Assembly: GCF_031834595.1 (NCBI RefSeq)
Contig: NZ_CP115541.1
Span: forward strand, 1,518,501 to 1,582,500
Direction of reading: 5' to 3'
DNA from: Stenotrophomonas oahuensis
GTDB lineage: Bacteria; Pseudomonadota; Gammaproteobacteria; Xanthomonadales; Xanthomonadaceae
Length of the DNA: 64,000 nucleotides
Shown here one piece after another: positions 1 to 10,596 of the stretch. The position numbers and the translations under genes were made by a program. How positions within the stretch are numbered: position 1 is the first letter of the stretch; the number at the start of each line of letters is the position of its first letter. The notes below the pieces were generated by a model. It saw only the letters and a program-made list of their open reading frames with translations, made no database searches and was not told the DNA's origin.

Positions 1-218
1 AGCCGAGCGTGCGGCCGGCTGACGCACCCTGGCTATTCGCCATTGGTCGAAGGCAGGAGGTCGCCAGGAGCCTTGCCCCGCCTGGCATGTGGTGTTTTAC
101 GACCAAGGTCTAAGCGCCGGGGTAACGCGGGGTGCGGTGGATGCGGCAAACTGAGAGGGAACATTCGCGGGTTATGCTGCAAACGCACAACCCAAGTCCA
201 CGTGCAAGTGAGGGTGCC
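1..218. other. Upstream region of acs
   Basis: No gene can be supported here. The first 25 bases contain a short GC-rich palindromic stretch resembling the repeat elements seen elsewhere in the window, cut by the window edge. The rest is the leader of acs and presumably holds its promoter, but I see no convincing -35/-10 pair. If the neighbouring CrbR-like regulator controls acs, its site should lie here. Confidence 0.4.
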
Positions 219-2162
<1,944 letters not shown>

Positions 2163-2177
2163 GACAGGCTCCCCCAC

Positions 2178-2843
2178 ATGCCTACCTTGTTGATTGCCGA
2201 TGACCACCCGCTGTTCCGCGAAGCCTTGCGCGGCGCGGTGCAGCGGGTGATTCCCGGCGTTGAACTGTACGAAGCCGACAGCGTGGAAGCGCTGTACCAC
2301 CTGGCTGACGAACACAACGACGCCGACCTGGTCCTGATGGATCTGAACATGCCCGGCGCGCAGGGCTTCAACGCGCTGGTGCACATGCGCGCCCTGCATC
2401 CGCACCTGCCGGTGGTGGTGGTGTCCGCACGCGAGGAGCCTACCGTCATGCGGCGGGCGCTCGACCACGGCGCGTTCGGCTTCATTCCGAAGTCGGCCGA
2501 TTCGGACACGATCGGCCACGCGCTGGGGACCATCCTGGATGGCGAAACCTGGGCTCCGCCGGAAGCGCACAGCGTGCCGGAGACCGGGCACGAGGAGCGC
2601 CTAGTCGGGCAGCGTCTGCGCGAACTCACCCCGCAGCAGTTCCGGGTGCTGCAGATGCTCGGCGCGGGGCGGTTGAACAAACAGATTGCGTACGACCTCA
2701 ACGTCTCCGAAGCCACGATCAAGGCGCATGTGACCGCGATTCTGCGCAAGCTGGGGGTGACCAACCGCACCCAGGCGGTGCTGATGGCCGGCAAGCTGAC
2801 GCTGGATGATGAGCCGCTGGTGCTGCCGCCCGAAGAGGACTGA
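2178..2843 (+). CDS. crbR: LuxR/NarL-family response regulator, CrbR-like
   Basis: This is a 221-residue two-domain response regulator. The receiver domain (about 1-120) has the acidic pair D8-D9, phosphoacceptor D55 in LVLMDLNMPG and K at the IPKSAD motif. A LuxR-type helix-turn-helix follows (LTPQQFRVLQMLGAG...LNKQIAYDLNVSEATIKAHV, about 148-200). It lies directly downstream of acs. In Vibrio and Pseudomonas the CrbS-CrbR (MxtR-ErdR) pair activates acs, and a CrbS-like kinase is present at 5008-8448, so assignment as the acs regulator is inferred from context. Only the family, not the target, is visible in the protein. No clear Shine-Dalgarno precedes the ATG, which fits translational coupling to acs. 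Confidence 0.85.
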   Translation: MPTLLIADDHPLFREALRGAVQRVIPGVELYEADSVEALYHLADEHNDADLVLMDLNMPGAQGFNALVHMRALHPHLPVVVVSAREEPTVMRRALDHGAFGFIPKSADSDTIGHALGTILDGETWAPPEAHSVPETGHEERLVGQRLRELTPQQFRVLQMLGAGRLNKQIAYDLNVSEATIKAHVTAILRKLGVTNRTQAVLMAGKLTLDDEPLVLPPEED

Positions 2844-2848
2844 CGTAG

Positions 2849-2874
2849 AGCGGGGCTTGCCCCGCTGCTTTTTC
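2849..2874 (+). terminator. Rho-independent terminator formed by a SMAG-like palindrome
   Basis: A perfect GC-rich stem (AGCGGGGC, TTGCCCCGCT) is followed by a run of five T on the plus strand, directly after the crbR-like gene. The left arm is preceded by GTAG at 2845-2848, the mark of SMAG/REP repeats, so the repeat probably serves as terminator for acs-crbR. Confidence 0.75.
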
Positions 2875-2894
2875 GCGCGGTGTTGGGTGTGCGT

Positions 2895-2970
2895 GGTTGC
2901 CGGGCATGGCCCGGCACTACGTCGGGCGATGATGCATTTGCGTGGTTGCCGGCCAGCGGCCGGCAGTACC
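2895..2970. repeat. Two adjacent SMAG/REP-like palindromes
   Basis: Two units with the shared head GGTTGCCGG occur in tandem. The first (2895-2920) has the stem GCCGGGC-ATG-GCCCGGC and ends CACTAC, the complement of a GTAG tip. The second (2944-2970) has the stem GCCGGCC-AGC-GGCCGGC and ends AGTACC. They fill the spacer between crbR and the mntP riboswitch. No gene is visible in 2875-3039. Confidence 0.7.
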
Positions 2971-3039
2971 GATATAGCCGACGCTATACATTGCAGCATG
3001 CCCTGCGCAATTCACCCGTTACGGCCGTGAGCGCCGTTC

Positions 3040-3175
3040 GCGGTGCTAAGCTTCGCGTCCCCTTGGGGAGTAGCCTGTTTCCTGCGAAGGAAACGCCCGT
3101 ATCAACATACTCGGCCAATGCGCCGTGGTGCGGGCAGCCTGTGATGGTTGGCGAGACCAGCGGTCCGCGTGCGCA
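3040..3175 (+). promoter_or_regulatory. yybP-ykoY (manganese) riboswitch upstream of mntP
   Basis: The leader holds conserved elements of the yybP-ykoY class: GGGGAGTAG at 3065-3073, ATACTCGG near 3107, and GGCGAGACC at 3150-3158, arranged around complementary arms (for example TTTCC...GGAAA at 3079-3092). In this class Mn2+ binds between the conserved internal loops and switches on downstream exporter expression, and the same arrangement upstream of yebN/mntP is known from Xanthomonas. The boundaries are approximate. Whether control is by transcription or translation cannot be decided; the start region lacks an obvious Shine-Dalgarno. Confidence 0.85.
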
Positions 3176-3238
3176 ACGTCAGGTTGGGCGCGAACGTGGA
3201 TCGTTGTCCGTCTCATGCCCGACCTGCCACGTGACCCG

Positions 3239-3817
3239 ATGTCCCCCGTTTCGATGTTGTTGATCGGCTTTGCCATGTCCACCGATGCCTTCGCTGCGGC
3301 GATCGGCAAAGGCGCGGCCATGCGCAGGCCGCGGTTCGTCGACGCCCTGCGCGCCGGCCTGATCTTTGGCGTGATCGAGGCGGTCACCCCGGTGATCGGC
3401 TGGTTGCTGGGCCGTGCGGCGTCGTCCTACGTGGAAGCGTTCGACCACTGGATTGCCTTCGTGCTGCTGGGTGCGCTGGGTGTCCACATGATCATCAACG
3501 GGGTGAAACCCGAGGGAGACGACGCCGACGAAGACCCGGACAAGCACCACGGCTTCTGGCACCTGGCGATGACCGGCTTCGCCACCAGCATCGACGCAAT
3601 GGCGGTCGGCGTGGGCCTGGCCTTCCTGAACGTGCATATCGGGGTGATGGCGGCGGTGATCGGGCTGTGCACGCTGGTCATGGTCACCACCGGGATCATG
3701 CTCGGCCGGGCGCTGGGCCAGCTGGTCGGCAAGCGCGCCGAGATCGTCGGTGGCGTGATTCTGATCCTCGTCGGATCAACCATTCTGTATGAACATCTGA
3801 GCGCCGCAGGCGGCTAA
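3239..3817 (+). CDS. mntP: Manganese efflux pump MntP (YebN)
   Basis: The 192-residue integral membrane protein begins [28 protein letters not shown], the characteristic first helix of MntP, with acidic residues in the membrane ([10 protein letters not shown] near the start and its pseudo-repeat [14 protein letters not shown] in the second half). The family has six helices in two inverted halves and exports Mn2+ across the inner membrane. The ATG at 3239 is chosen because it gives the family length; in-frame ATGs at 3215 and 3254 are alternatives. A yybP-ykoY riboswitch lies immediately upstream. The last 4 bp overlap the 3' end of the convergent gene 3814-4932. Confidence 0.93.
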   Translation: MSPVSMLLIGFAMSTDAFAAAIGKGAAMRRPRFVDALRAGLIFGVIEAVTPVIGWLLGRAASSYVEAFDHWIAFVLLGALGVHMIINGVKPEGDDADEDPDKHHGFWHLAMTGFATSIDAMAVGVGLAFLNVHIGVMAAVIGLCTLVMVTTGIMLGRALGQLVGKRAEIVGGVILILVGSTILYEHLSAAGG

Positions 3818-4932
3818 CGACGCGGACCGTGCGGGTCGACGATGTCGACCAGTTCGTGTCCACCCGGAATGCGTCGGTGCAGCAGCCGCCACGCATTACG
3901 CCCCGGGCAGCGACGCCCGCCCATATGCAGGTCGCTGGCCAGGTATTCCTCGCCCTGGTAGGTGATCAGGTGGCCGCAGGGTCGGTGGGCGGCCAGATCC
4001 TGCTCAATCCGCTCCAGTTCCCGCCAGGTGCGACATTCGGACGGTAACGCCGCCAACTTGGCACGCAGCAGCGGCCCTCGCTGTATGACCAGCGCATCGC
4101 CCGACGACGGCACCGCAGCTTCCGGTAACGAAGCCGGTCGCCCGGCGCGCGCGCAGGACGCACGTGGACAGCGACGACGGACCGCGTGCACAAGGGGTCC
4201 TGGTGCAAACGTCTGGGTTGTCTGGCCGGGTGGAAGCTCCGCCGGCAGCACCTGCCATTCGCCGTCGCGCACTTCAGTGGTGAAGGCACGTGCGTCGGAC
4301 AGCCGCTCATTGGCCAGATCCACGCGCAGATAGGGGCAGCGCATCTGGCGTAAAGCGGTCCCGGCACCCACGCCCTCCTGGTTCATGGCCTGGGCAATGT
4401 CACCTTGATGGCGCGTGTTTGTGGCCACCAGATAGCAGGCATGGGCGTTGCGTTTGCTGAGCAGCACGATGCCGCGATCCGCGCAGTGGGTCAGATAGAA
4501 ATGACGAATGACCTCGCCGATCAGTCGATTGGGAGCCAGATCGCGCAGCACGCAGTATTCGTTGAAGCGTTCGGTCATCCGTGCGAAGTCAGCCTCCAGC
4601 TTGCCGGACAGCCGCTGCAGCGCCAGCTCATCGTCGACGCTGGTTCCCGCCCGGCGCAGCAGCGCCTGCACCGCAGGGTAATCGGCAAATGCGCGAACCT
4701 GCGCGTGATGCGCGCGCAGACGTGCCTCCTGTTCGTCCATGCCCTGCAGCACGCTGGCCCAGCCCACCCCGAGCATGCTGCCGAAGGTGGCACCCGGCAG
4801 CATGTTGGACATCCCTTGCAGCGCCGCCGCCATGCCGCCTCCGACCGCCGCGCCCAGCGCGGCGGCGGTCGGCAGCGCCCAGTCGGACTGCAACGGCATG
4901 TTGAGGACGGCGCGATACGGAATGGAAAGCAC
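3814..4932 (-). CDS. Protein of unknown function with glycine-rich hydrophobic N-terminus
   Basis: I do not recognise this 372-residue protein. Near the N-terminus is a glycine/alanine-rich hydrophobic stretch ([19 protein letters not shown], then [19 protein letters not shown]) resembling glycine-zipper membrane-inserting segments. A charged, helical middle follows, and the C-terminal half is rich in arginine and cysteine. The GTG at 4932 is chosen because GGAG lies 5 nt upstream; an in-frame ATG at 4968 would add 12 residues but has no Shine-Dalgarno. It starts about 75 bp after the crbS-like gene on the same strand, so the two may share a transcript, but nothing in the protein links it to acetate sensing. 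It ends 4 bp inside mntP. Confidence 0.6.
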   Translation of the reverse strand: MLSIPYRAVLNMPLQSDWALPTAAALGAAVGGGMAAALQGMSNMLPGATFGSMLGVGWASVLQGMDEQEARLRAHHAQVRAFADYPAVQALLRRAGTSVDDELALQRLSGKLEADFARMTERFNEYCVLRDLAPNRLIGEVIRHFYLTHCADRGIVLLSKRNAHACYLVATNTRHQGDIAQAMNQEGVGAGTALRQMRCPYLRVDLANERLSDARAFTTEVRDGEWQVLPAELPPGQTTQTFAPGPLVHAVRRRCPRASCARAGRPASLPEAAVPSSGDALVIQRGPLLRAKLAALPSECRTWRELERIEQDLAAHRPCGHLITYQGEEYLASDLHMGGRRCPGRNAWRLLHRRIPGGHELVDIVDPHGPRR

Positions 4933-5007
4933 GCGGGCTCCAGGCGACGGGGTCTGGTCGCGGAGCATAGGCAGAGTGCTGCCGGATTGAACTGAGACGA
5001 CTCCGAA

Positions 5008-8000
5008 TCAGCCGGCCAGTCGCGAATGGGCGGTGAGGAACGCCCGCAGCGACGCGGGCTTGATCGGCTTGGTCAGCAGCCGGTAGCCGCGCTCGCGGGC
5101 CATCCGCTTGAGTTCATCGCGACCGTCGGCGGTGAGCAACGCGCCAGGAATGTCGCGCCCGGCCTTCTCACGCAACGCCACCAGTGCGTCCAGGCCGTCC
5201 AGACGATCATGCAGGTGATAGTCCACCAGCATCACGTCCGGCGAGGACGTCACCTGATCGAGCGCCTGGTCAACGGTGCTGGCGGTAATCACGTCAACCT
5301 GCCAGCGCCCGAGCAGCGCGCGCATGCCGTCCAGAATTTCCTGGTCGTTGTCGACGCACAACACGCGCATGCCGGCCAGCGAATCGGTACGCTGCGGGCG
5401 CTCTGCGGCGGCCGGCGCTGGGGCCGGCAACTGCGGGGTGGGTGCACGTGGCAGCAGGATCGAGAACATGCTGCCACTGCCGACCCGGCTGCGGGCGTTG
5501 AGCTGGTGATCGAGCAGACGCGAGATGCGCTGGCAGATCGACAACCCCAGCCCCAACCCCTGTTCGCCCCAGTCGAAGGGCTGCTGGTAGCGATGGAACT
5601 CGTCGAAAATCTGCTGCATGTGGTGTTCGGGGATGCCCGGGCCGGTGTCCCAGACCTGCAGCTCGATGCTGTCACCGCGGTGCCGCACGGCCATGACGAT
5701 GCGGCCCTGGCGGGTATAGCGTAGCGCATTGGCGAGGAAATTCTGCAGCACACGGCGCAGCAGGCGGCGATCACTGCGTACCCAGGCCGGGCGCGCGAAC
5801 AGGTCCAGGCGCAGGCCACGTCCGGCGGCGACCGGCGAATACTGCGCCGCCAATTCGCGCATCAGCAGGCTGACATCAAACTCCCCCACCACCGGATGCA
5901 GGCCACCGGCTTCCAGGCGCGACACGTCCAGCAGCCCGTCCAGCAGTTCCTCGGCTGCGCGCAGTGACGCGTCCACGCGCTCGGCCAGGTGGCGCTGCTC
6001 GTCGTTGTTGTGGTGGCTGTCGCGCAATGCCGAGGCAAACAGTCGCGCCGCGTTGAGTGGCTGCAGCACGTCATGGCTGATCGCCGCAAGGAACCGGGTC
6101 TTGGACTGCTGGGCGACTTCGGCTTCATGCGAGCGTTCGGCGACACGCTGTTCCAACGTCTCGTTGGCTTCCAGCAGGGCTTTTTCGGCGTGCTTGTAGT
6201 CGGTGATGTCGTTGTAGCTGGTCACATAGCCACCGCCCGGCAGCGCCTGGCCGCGCATTTCGATGACCTTGCCGTCGCTGCGGGTGCGCTCGAAGATGTG
6301 CGGCGAACCGGCCCGCATGTAGCCGATGCGGCGGTTGATCTGCAGTTCGATGTCGCCCTCGCCCAGCTCGCCACGCTCGGCGTTGTAGCGGATCAGGTCG
6401 GCCACCGGCCGGCCCACGTACAGCATGCCGTCGGGGTAGCCGAACATCTGCTGGTAGCGCCGGTTCCAGGCCGTCAGCCGCATTTCCGGGTCAACCACGC
6501 TGACCCCGGCGCTGATGTTCTCCAGCGTGGTGGAGAGAATCTCGCGATTGAAGCGCAGCTCCTGTCCGGCTTCGTCCAGCACCGCGACCACTTCGCCCAG
6601 GTCCATGCCCGAGCCGCGCAACAGGCTGGTCAGCAGCAGACGTGCCGATGCTGCGCCAATCGATGCGGCCAGCAGGCGTTCGGTGAACTGCACCCAGGCG
6701 CGGTCTGCTGGTGCCGAGGCCTGCAGGTCGCGGTCCATCGACTGCGCCTGTTCGAAGAAGGCGCGCCGGGCGTGGCGCTCGCCCACCACCCGCGAGGCCA
6801 GCGCCAGCAGGTCCCCCACGTGCACATGGCCAGGCCAGGCACCGGCCACCGACGGACGTTCGGCATAGGGGTCGAGGAACGGCGCGGCGCGCAGGCGTTC
6901 ATCGACACCCGGGCGCCAGCGCACCGAACCCAGCACCATCGCCGCGACGTTGATCAGCAATGACCAGAACGTACCGTGGGTCAGCGGGTCCCAGCCGCTC
7001 ATGCCGAACAGGCGCTGCGGCTGCAGCCAGGTCAGGCCGAAGGGACCGGCGGTGAGCCAGGCCGGGTCGGTCCAGCCGGCATGGGTCAGCGCCGGCAGCA
7101 GCAGGGTATAGATCCAGGTGCCGAAGCCCAGCACGATGCCGGCTTCCACACCGCGACGGCTGGCCCCGCGCCAGTACAGCCCGCCGATCAGGCCCGGCGC
7201 GAACTGCGCCACGGCGGCAAAGGCCATCAGCCCATAGGAGGCCAGGGTGCTGTCATTGCTGCTGCCGCGGTAGTAGCTGTAGGCCGCGAAGGCCAGCATC
7301 AGAATCGCCAGGCGGCGGATCCACAACACCCGCGAGGCGACCTCCGCCGCTTCGCGGTGGTCGCCACTGCGGCGCAGCAGCACCGGCATCACCAGGTCGT
7401 TGCTGACCATGGTGGCCAGGGCGATGGAAGTGACGATGACCATGCCGGTCGCCGCCGAGAAACCGCCCACATAGGCCACCAGCGCCAGCAGGCGGCGGCC
7501 TTCGGCCAAGGGCAGGGCCAGCACCATGCTGTCGTCGGCGACCGTACCACCGTTGCCAAACAGCGAGACGCCGGCGGTGGCGATGGGAATCACCATCGCG
7601 GAGATGATGATCAGGTAGCCGCCGAACATCCAACGCGCACGCCGCACATCGCCGACATCGGCGCACTCCACCACCGCCACGTGAAACTGGCGTGGCAGGC
7701 AGATGATGGCCAGAAAGCCCAGCAGAGTCTGCGAGATAAAGCCGACCGGGGGCAGGCCGGTGAACAGCGTATGCGCGCCGCGCACCACTGCTTCGCCACG
7801 GTCATTGAGCCAGAGGAAGGCAAACAGTCCCACCGCCACCATCGCGATCAGCTTGATCATCGACTCGAAGGCAATGGCCAGCATCATGCCGTGGTGGTGC
7901 TCGGTGGCATCGATCTGGCGGGTGCCGAACAAAGTAGCGAACAGCGCCATCAGCAGCGCCACATACAACGCCGGGTCTTCGAAATAGCCGGTGGGACCGT

Positions 8001-8448
8001 GGTGCCCGGTCAGCACTTCCAGGCTCATCGCCACCGCTTTGTACTGCAGCGCCAGGTACGGCACGATGCCGATCAGCGCGATGCCGGCGACCAGCGCGGC
8101 CAGCCGCCGCGAACGGCCGAAGCGCGAGGAGATGAAGTCGGCGATGGAGACCACGTTCTGGCTGCGCGCGATCAGCGCCAGGCGCTCGATGATGCGCCAG
8201 CCGAACAGCAGCATCAGCAGCGGGCCGAGGTAGATCGGCAGGTAGCCAATGCCGTTGCGCACCGCCGTGCCGACCGCACCGTAGAAGGTCCACGACGAGC
8301 AGTACACCGCCAACGCCAGGCTGTAGACCACCGGGCGCAGCCACGGGCGATCCGGGTACATCGGCCGCCGGTCGCCCCACCACGCCACGCCGAACAACAG
8401 CGCGGCGTAGGCCACCGAGACCAGCAGCAGAATCCAGCTTGAGACCAA
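5008..8448 (-). CDS. crbS: Transporter-linked hybrid sensor histidine kinase, CrbS/MxtR-like
   Basis: The 1,146-residue protein joins a sodium:solute symporter (SLC5/PutP-like) module of about 13 helices (residues 1-500), a linker, a PAS domain (ENISAGVSVVDPEMRLTAWN, near 645), a short coiled coil, a HisKA domain with phosphoacceptor H792 in FLAAISHDVLQPLNAARLF, a HATPase domain (NFLANALRYT, DTGPGIP, GLGLGLSICQRI), and a C-terminal receiver with D1076. This architecture matches CrbS/MxtR, which in Vibrio and Pseudomonas works with CrbR/ErdR to induce acs. The acs-crbR pair at 219-2843 supports that assignment. The start is TTG at 8448, needed to include the first helix SWILLLVSVAYAALLFGVAW; the next in-frame ATG lies about 30 codons in and would remove it. 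Confidence 0.88.
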   Translation of the reverse strand: MVSSWILLLVSVAYAALLFGVAWWGDRRPMYPDRPWLRPVVYSLALAVYCSSWTFYGAVGTAVRNGIGYLPIYLGPLLMLLFGWRIIERLALIARSQNVVSIADFISSRFGRSRRLAALVAGIALIGIVPYLALQYKAVAMSLEVLTGHHGPTGYFEDPALYVALLMALFATLFGTRQIDATEHHHGMMLAIAFESMIKLIAMVAVGLFAFLWLNDRGEAVVRGAHTLFTGLPPVGFISQTLLGFLAIICLPRQFHVAVVECADVGDVRRARWMFGGYLIIISAMVIPIATAGVSLFGNGGTVADDSMVLALPLAEGRRLLALVAYVGGFSAATGMVIVTSIALATMVSNDLVMPVLLRRSGDHREAAEVASRVLWIRRLAILMLAFAAYSYYRGSSNDSTLASYGLMAFAAVAQFAPGLIGGLYWRGASRRGVEAGIVLGFGTWIYTLLLPALTHAGWTDPAWLTAGPFGLTWLQPQRLFGMSGWDPLTHGTFWSLLINVAAMVLGSVRWRPGVDERLRAAPFLDPYAERPSVAGAWPGHVHVGDLLALASRVVGERHARRAFFEQAQSMDRDLQASAPADRAWVQFTERLLAASIGAASARLLLTSLLRGSGMDLGEVVAVLDEAGQELRFNREILSTTLENISAGVSVVDPEMRLTAWNRRYQQMFGYPDGMLYVGRPVADLIRYNAERGELGEGDIELQINRRIGYMRAGSPHIFERTRSDGKVIEMRGQALPGGGYVTSYNDITDYKHAEKALLEANETLEQRVAERSHEAEVAQQSKTRFLAAISHDVLQPLNAARLFASALRDSHHNNDEQRHLAERVDASLRAAEELLDGLLDVSRLEAGGLHPVVGEFDVSLLMRELAAQYSPVAAGRGLRLDLFARPAWVRSDRRLLRRVLQNFLANALRYTRQGRIVMAVRHRGDSIELQVWDTGPGIPEHHMQQIFDEFHRYQQPFDWGEQGLGLGLSICQRISRLLDHQLNARSRVGSGSMFSILLPRAPTPQLPAPAPAAAERPQRTDSLAGMRVLCVDNDQEILDGMRALLGRWQVDVITASTVDQALDQVTSSPDVMLVDYHLHDRLDGLDALVALREKAGRDIPGALLTADGRDELKRMARERGYRLLTKPIKPASLRAFLTAHSRLAG

Positions 8449-8509
8449 GGGCCGTGTTCCCGGAGCAGACGTGGCCCCAGTGTAGTGGGTTATGTCGCAA
8501 CTGGCTCTT

Positions 8510-8540
8510 GTAGAGGTTCCACGCTTGGCCGAGCGTGTGG
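8510..8540. repeat. SMAG-like palindrome between crbS and the divergent gene
   Basis: A GTAG tip at 8510 is followed by the imperfect palindrome CCACGCTTGGCCGAGCGTG. It lies in the 119-bp gap between the divergent starts at 8448 and 8568 and so may overlap their promoters. The assignment to the SMAG type rests on the GTAG tip plus palindrome only. Confidence 0.45.
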
Positions 8541-8567
8541 GGCCACCCTCGCAGAAGGACGTACGAC

Positions 8568-9266
8568 ATGGATCCGGCTACCGCTGCAGACCCTTCCACG
8601 TGGATTCCGCTCACCGTGCCTCAGGGCACCTCCACGCCCGCGGCCAGCCTGCGGCAGGCCGCGCGTCAGCTCAGCACGATTGAAAACGCGACGTTGTACG
8701 TGGGCGGCAATGTCACCCTGACCCGCACGCGGGTATCCCGGCAGCGGGAGGAACGCGTGGACGAGCACAAGCATCTTCGACGTGAGGTGCGGCGCGAACT
8801 GGGCTTGTTGAAGCCCTCCCAGACCTACCCGCGCCCTGATCGCGAGCGGATCGCCACGCTGATCGCCGACAAGGTCATGCAGCGGGTCCCGCTGGGTACG
8901 CGCGCGCCGACGGAACTTCGGCTGATGTACCTGGAACCGACCATCGGCACGCTGTCCGGCCGCCTGGTGGATGGCATCGCCTTCAAGGTCGCCGCCTGGT
9001 GGCTGGACGCGCTGCCGCCCTTGCGCCCGCTCACGCCCGAACCCGGTCCAGGCTGGTATCCGCACAATCCACTGGGCGACACCCGTCCGGAACTGGACCT
9101 GGAACGCGCGCCGCTCCACGTCAGTGGCAGGCGGCTGCTGGACGACCTGCGCGGACTCAGCGTTACGCCGCTGCCGGCCCGATCGATCGCGACGGCAACC
9201 GCAGGTGCACCTGGGTGCCCTGCCCCGCCTGGCTGTGCACCTGCACCGAGCCGCCGGCAGCGTTGA
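8568..9266 (+). CDS. Hypothetical protein overlapping the 3' end of a histidine kinase
   Basis: I do not recognise this 232-residue protein. It begins MDPATAADPSTWIPLTVPQG and has a charged central region rich in arginine (TRTRVSRQREERVDEHKHLRREVRRELG); no signal peptide or membrane helix is visible. The ATG at 8568 is chosen because AAGGACG lies just upstream; an in-frame ATG at 8535 has no such site. The last 35 codons run 104 bp into the convergent histidine kinase gene, and the residues there (Ala, Pro, Arg, Ser) look like antisense translation of a GC-rich gene, so the native stop may have been lost or the reading frame extended. Confidence 0.5.
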   Translation: MDPATAADPSTWIPLTVPQGTSTPAASLRQAARQLSTIENATLYVGGNVTLTRTRVSRQREERVDEHKHLRREVRRELGLLKPSQTYPRPDRERIATLIADKVMQRVPLGTRAPTELRLMYLEPTIGTLSGRLVDGIAFKVAAWWLDALPPLRPLTPEPGPGWYPHNPLGDTRPELDLERAPLHVSGRRLLDDLRGLSVTPLPARSIATATAGAPGCPAPPGCAPAPSRRQR

Positions 9267-10572
9267 TCAGGCGCACGGTTACCGCCAGCCCCAGGCCGGT
9301 GCCCTGCCCGATCGGCTTGGTGGTGAAGAACGGCTCCAGGCAACGCGCTCGCACCTCTTCGCTCATGCCCACGCCGGTGTCTTCCACCCGCAGCAGCAAC
9401 TGGTCCCCTTCGGCCGGTTGCAGCGCCAAGGTGAAGCGGCCACCTTCGGGCATGGCCTGCTGGGCGTTGACGGCGAGGCTGAGCAGAATCGATTCCAGCT
9501 GCGCCGGGTCGAAATGGATCAGGCGCTGCACGCCGCCGGTGTCCACCTGCACGTCCACGCCGCGCGGAAACATCTGCTCCAGCAGCGGAGTGAGGCCGTT
9601 GACGGTGGCGGCCGCATCCAGCAGTTGCGGCCGCGCGGCCTCCAGGCGGCTGAAGTCCATCAGCCGGCGGCTGACCGCGCTGGCCCGGCGCACCGCCGCA
9701 TCCGCTCCGTTCAACGCGGCTTGCTGCGGTTCGCCCTGGCTGCGCCCGGCCTTGGCCACATACATCTGGATCAGCCCCAGCAGATGGTTGAAGTCGTGCG
9801 CGATGCCACTGGCGAGGCGGCCCACGTTCTCCATCTTCATCGCGTGCACCAGCTGGTCGCGGGCGCGCTCGCGCTCCTGGATCTCCACCTGCAGCTCGTC
9901 GCGCTTGCGCGCCAGCTCCTGGCTGCGCTGCTGTGCCATCTGCAGACTTTCACGCAGCCCGGTCACGCTGTGATGCAGCAGCCAGGCGGTGAGCAGCACG
10001 CCGAACAGGCCCACGCCGAGGTCGGTGCCCACCAGCTGCAGGCGGTCACCGCGGAACATCGCCCCGGACGCATCCACCCAGGCTCCCAGCAGCTGCAGGC
10101 CACACAGCGCTGCCGCCGCCCAGCTCAGGGTGCGGTGGCCCAGCACGGCGGCGACCAGCAGCATCGGCACGATCTGTCCCAGCTGCAGCCGCATCAGCGC
10201 CGCCAGACCCCAGTAGCCATAGGCCAGCATCAGCAGCGGCAGTTGCGCCAGCACGAAGGTGGTAGCCGCGCGCACGCTGCGCCCGGCATGGTGTTCCACC
10301 AGGCAGAGCGCACACAGCAGCACCTGCAGCACCGCCATGGCCGGCACCATCCGGTCCAACCCTGGCCCGGTGCGGTATGCCAGCCAGCCAGCGAACACCA
10401 CGTGGTACAGCGCCACCAGCAGCAACAGCCCACGCAGCAGGGTGTCGGTGCGGCGGCCGAGCCCCGTGGGAGCAGGCGCAGCGGGATCGTGATGCGGCGG
10501 TACAGGCATGCGGTTCAGCAAGTCCCCGCCGGGAGGGCCGGCGGCTGGGGGTAACGCAGGTATAGTAGCCAT
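9163..10572 (-). CDS. Membrane sensor histidine kinase
   Basis: The 469-residue protein has five or six hydrophobic helices in residues 45-220 (for example TLLRGLLLLVALYHVVFAGWLAY and GVGLFGVLLTAWLL), a coiled coil (QQRSQELARKRDELQVEIQE), then a kinase core with H259 in GIAHDFNHLLGLIQM. The ATPase domain shows the N box SLAVNAQQAMP, DTGVGM and GQGTGLGLAVTVRL. There is no receiver domain and no response regulator beside it, so its partner is unknown. The ATG at 10572 is the first possible start; ATG at 10509 is an alternative that keeps all domains. Its 5' end is only 24 bp from the divergent gene at 10597, and its 3' end overlaps the convergent gene 8568-9266. Confidence 0.85.
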   Translation of the reverse strand: MATIPALPPAAGPPGGDLLNRMPVPPHHDPAAPAPTGLGRRTDTLLRGLLLLVALYHVVFAGWLAYRTGPGLDRMVPAMAVLQVLLCALCLVEHHAGRSVRAATTFVLAQLPLLMLAYGYWGLAALMRLQLGQIVPMLLVAAVLGHRTLSWAAAALCGLQLLGAWVDASGAMFRGDRLQLVGTDLGVGLFGVLLTAWLLHHSVTGLRESLQMAQQRSQELARKRDELQVEIQERERARDQLVHAMKMENVGRLASGIAHDFNHLLGLIQMYVAKAGRSQGEPQQAALNGADAAVRRASAVSRRLMDFSRLEAARPQLLDAAATVNGLTPLLEQMFPRGVDVQVDTGGVQRLIHFDPAQLESILLSLAVNAQQAMPEGGRFTLALQPAEGDQLLLRVEDTGVGMSEEVRARCLEPFFTTKPIGQGTGLGLAVTVRLINAAGGSVQVHSQAGQGTQVHLRLPSRSIGPAAA

Positions 10573-10596
10573 CGACCCGGGGAAGTCGCAGTTTTC

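Noticed and set aside
30..218. Possible sigma-54 promoter for acs (TGGCATGTGGTGTTTT near 83)
   Set aside because: The -12 element lacks the GC doublet at the right spacing.
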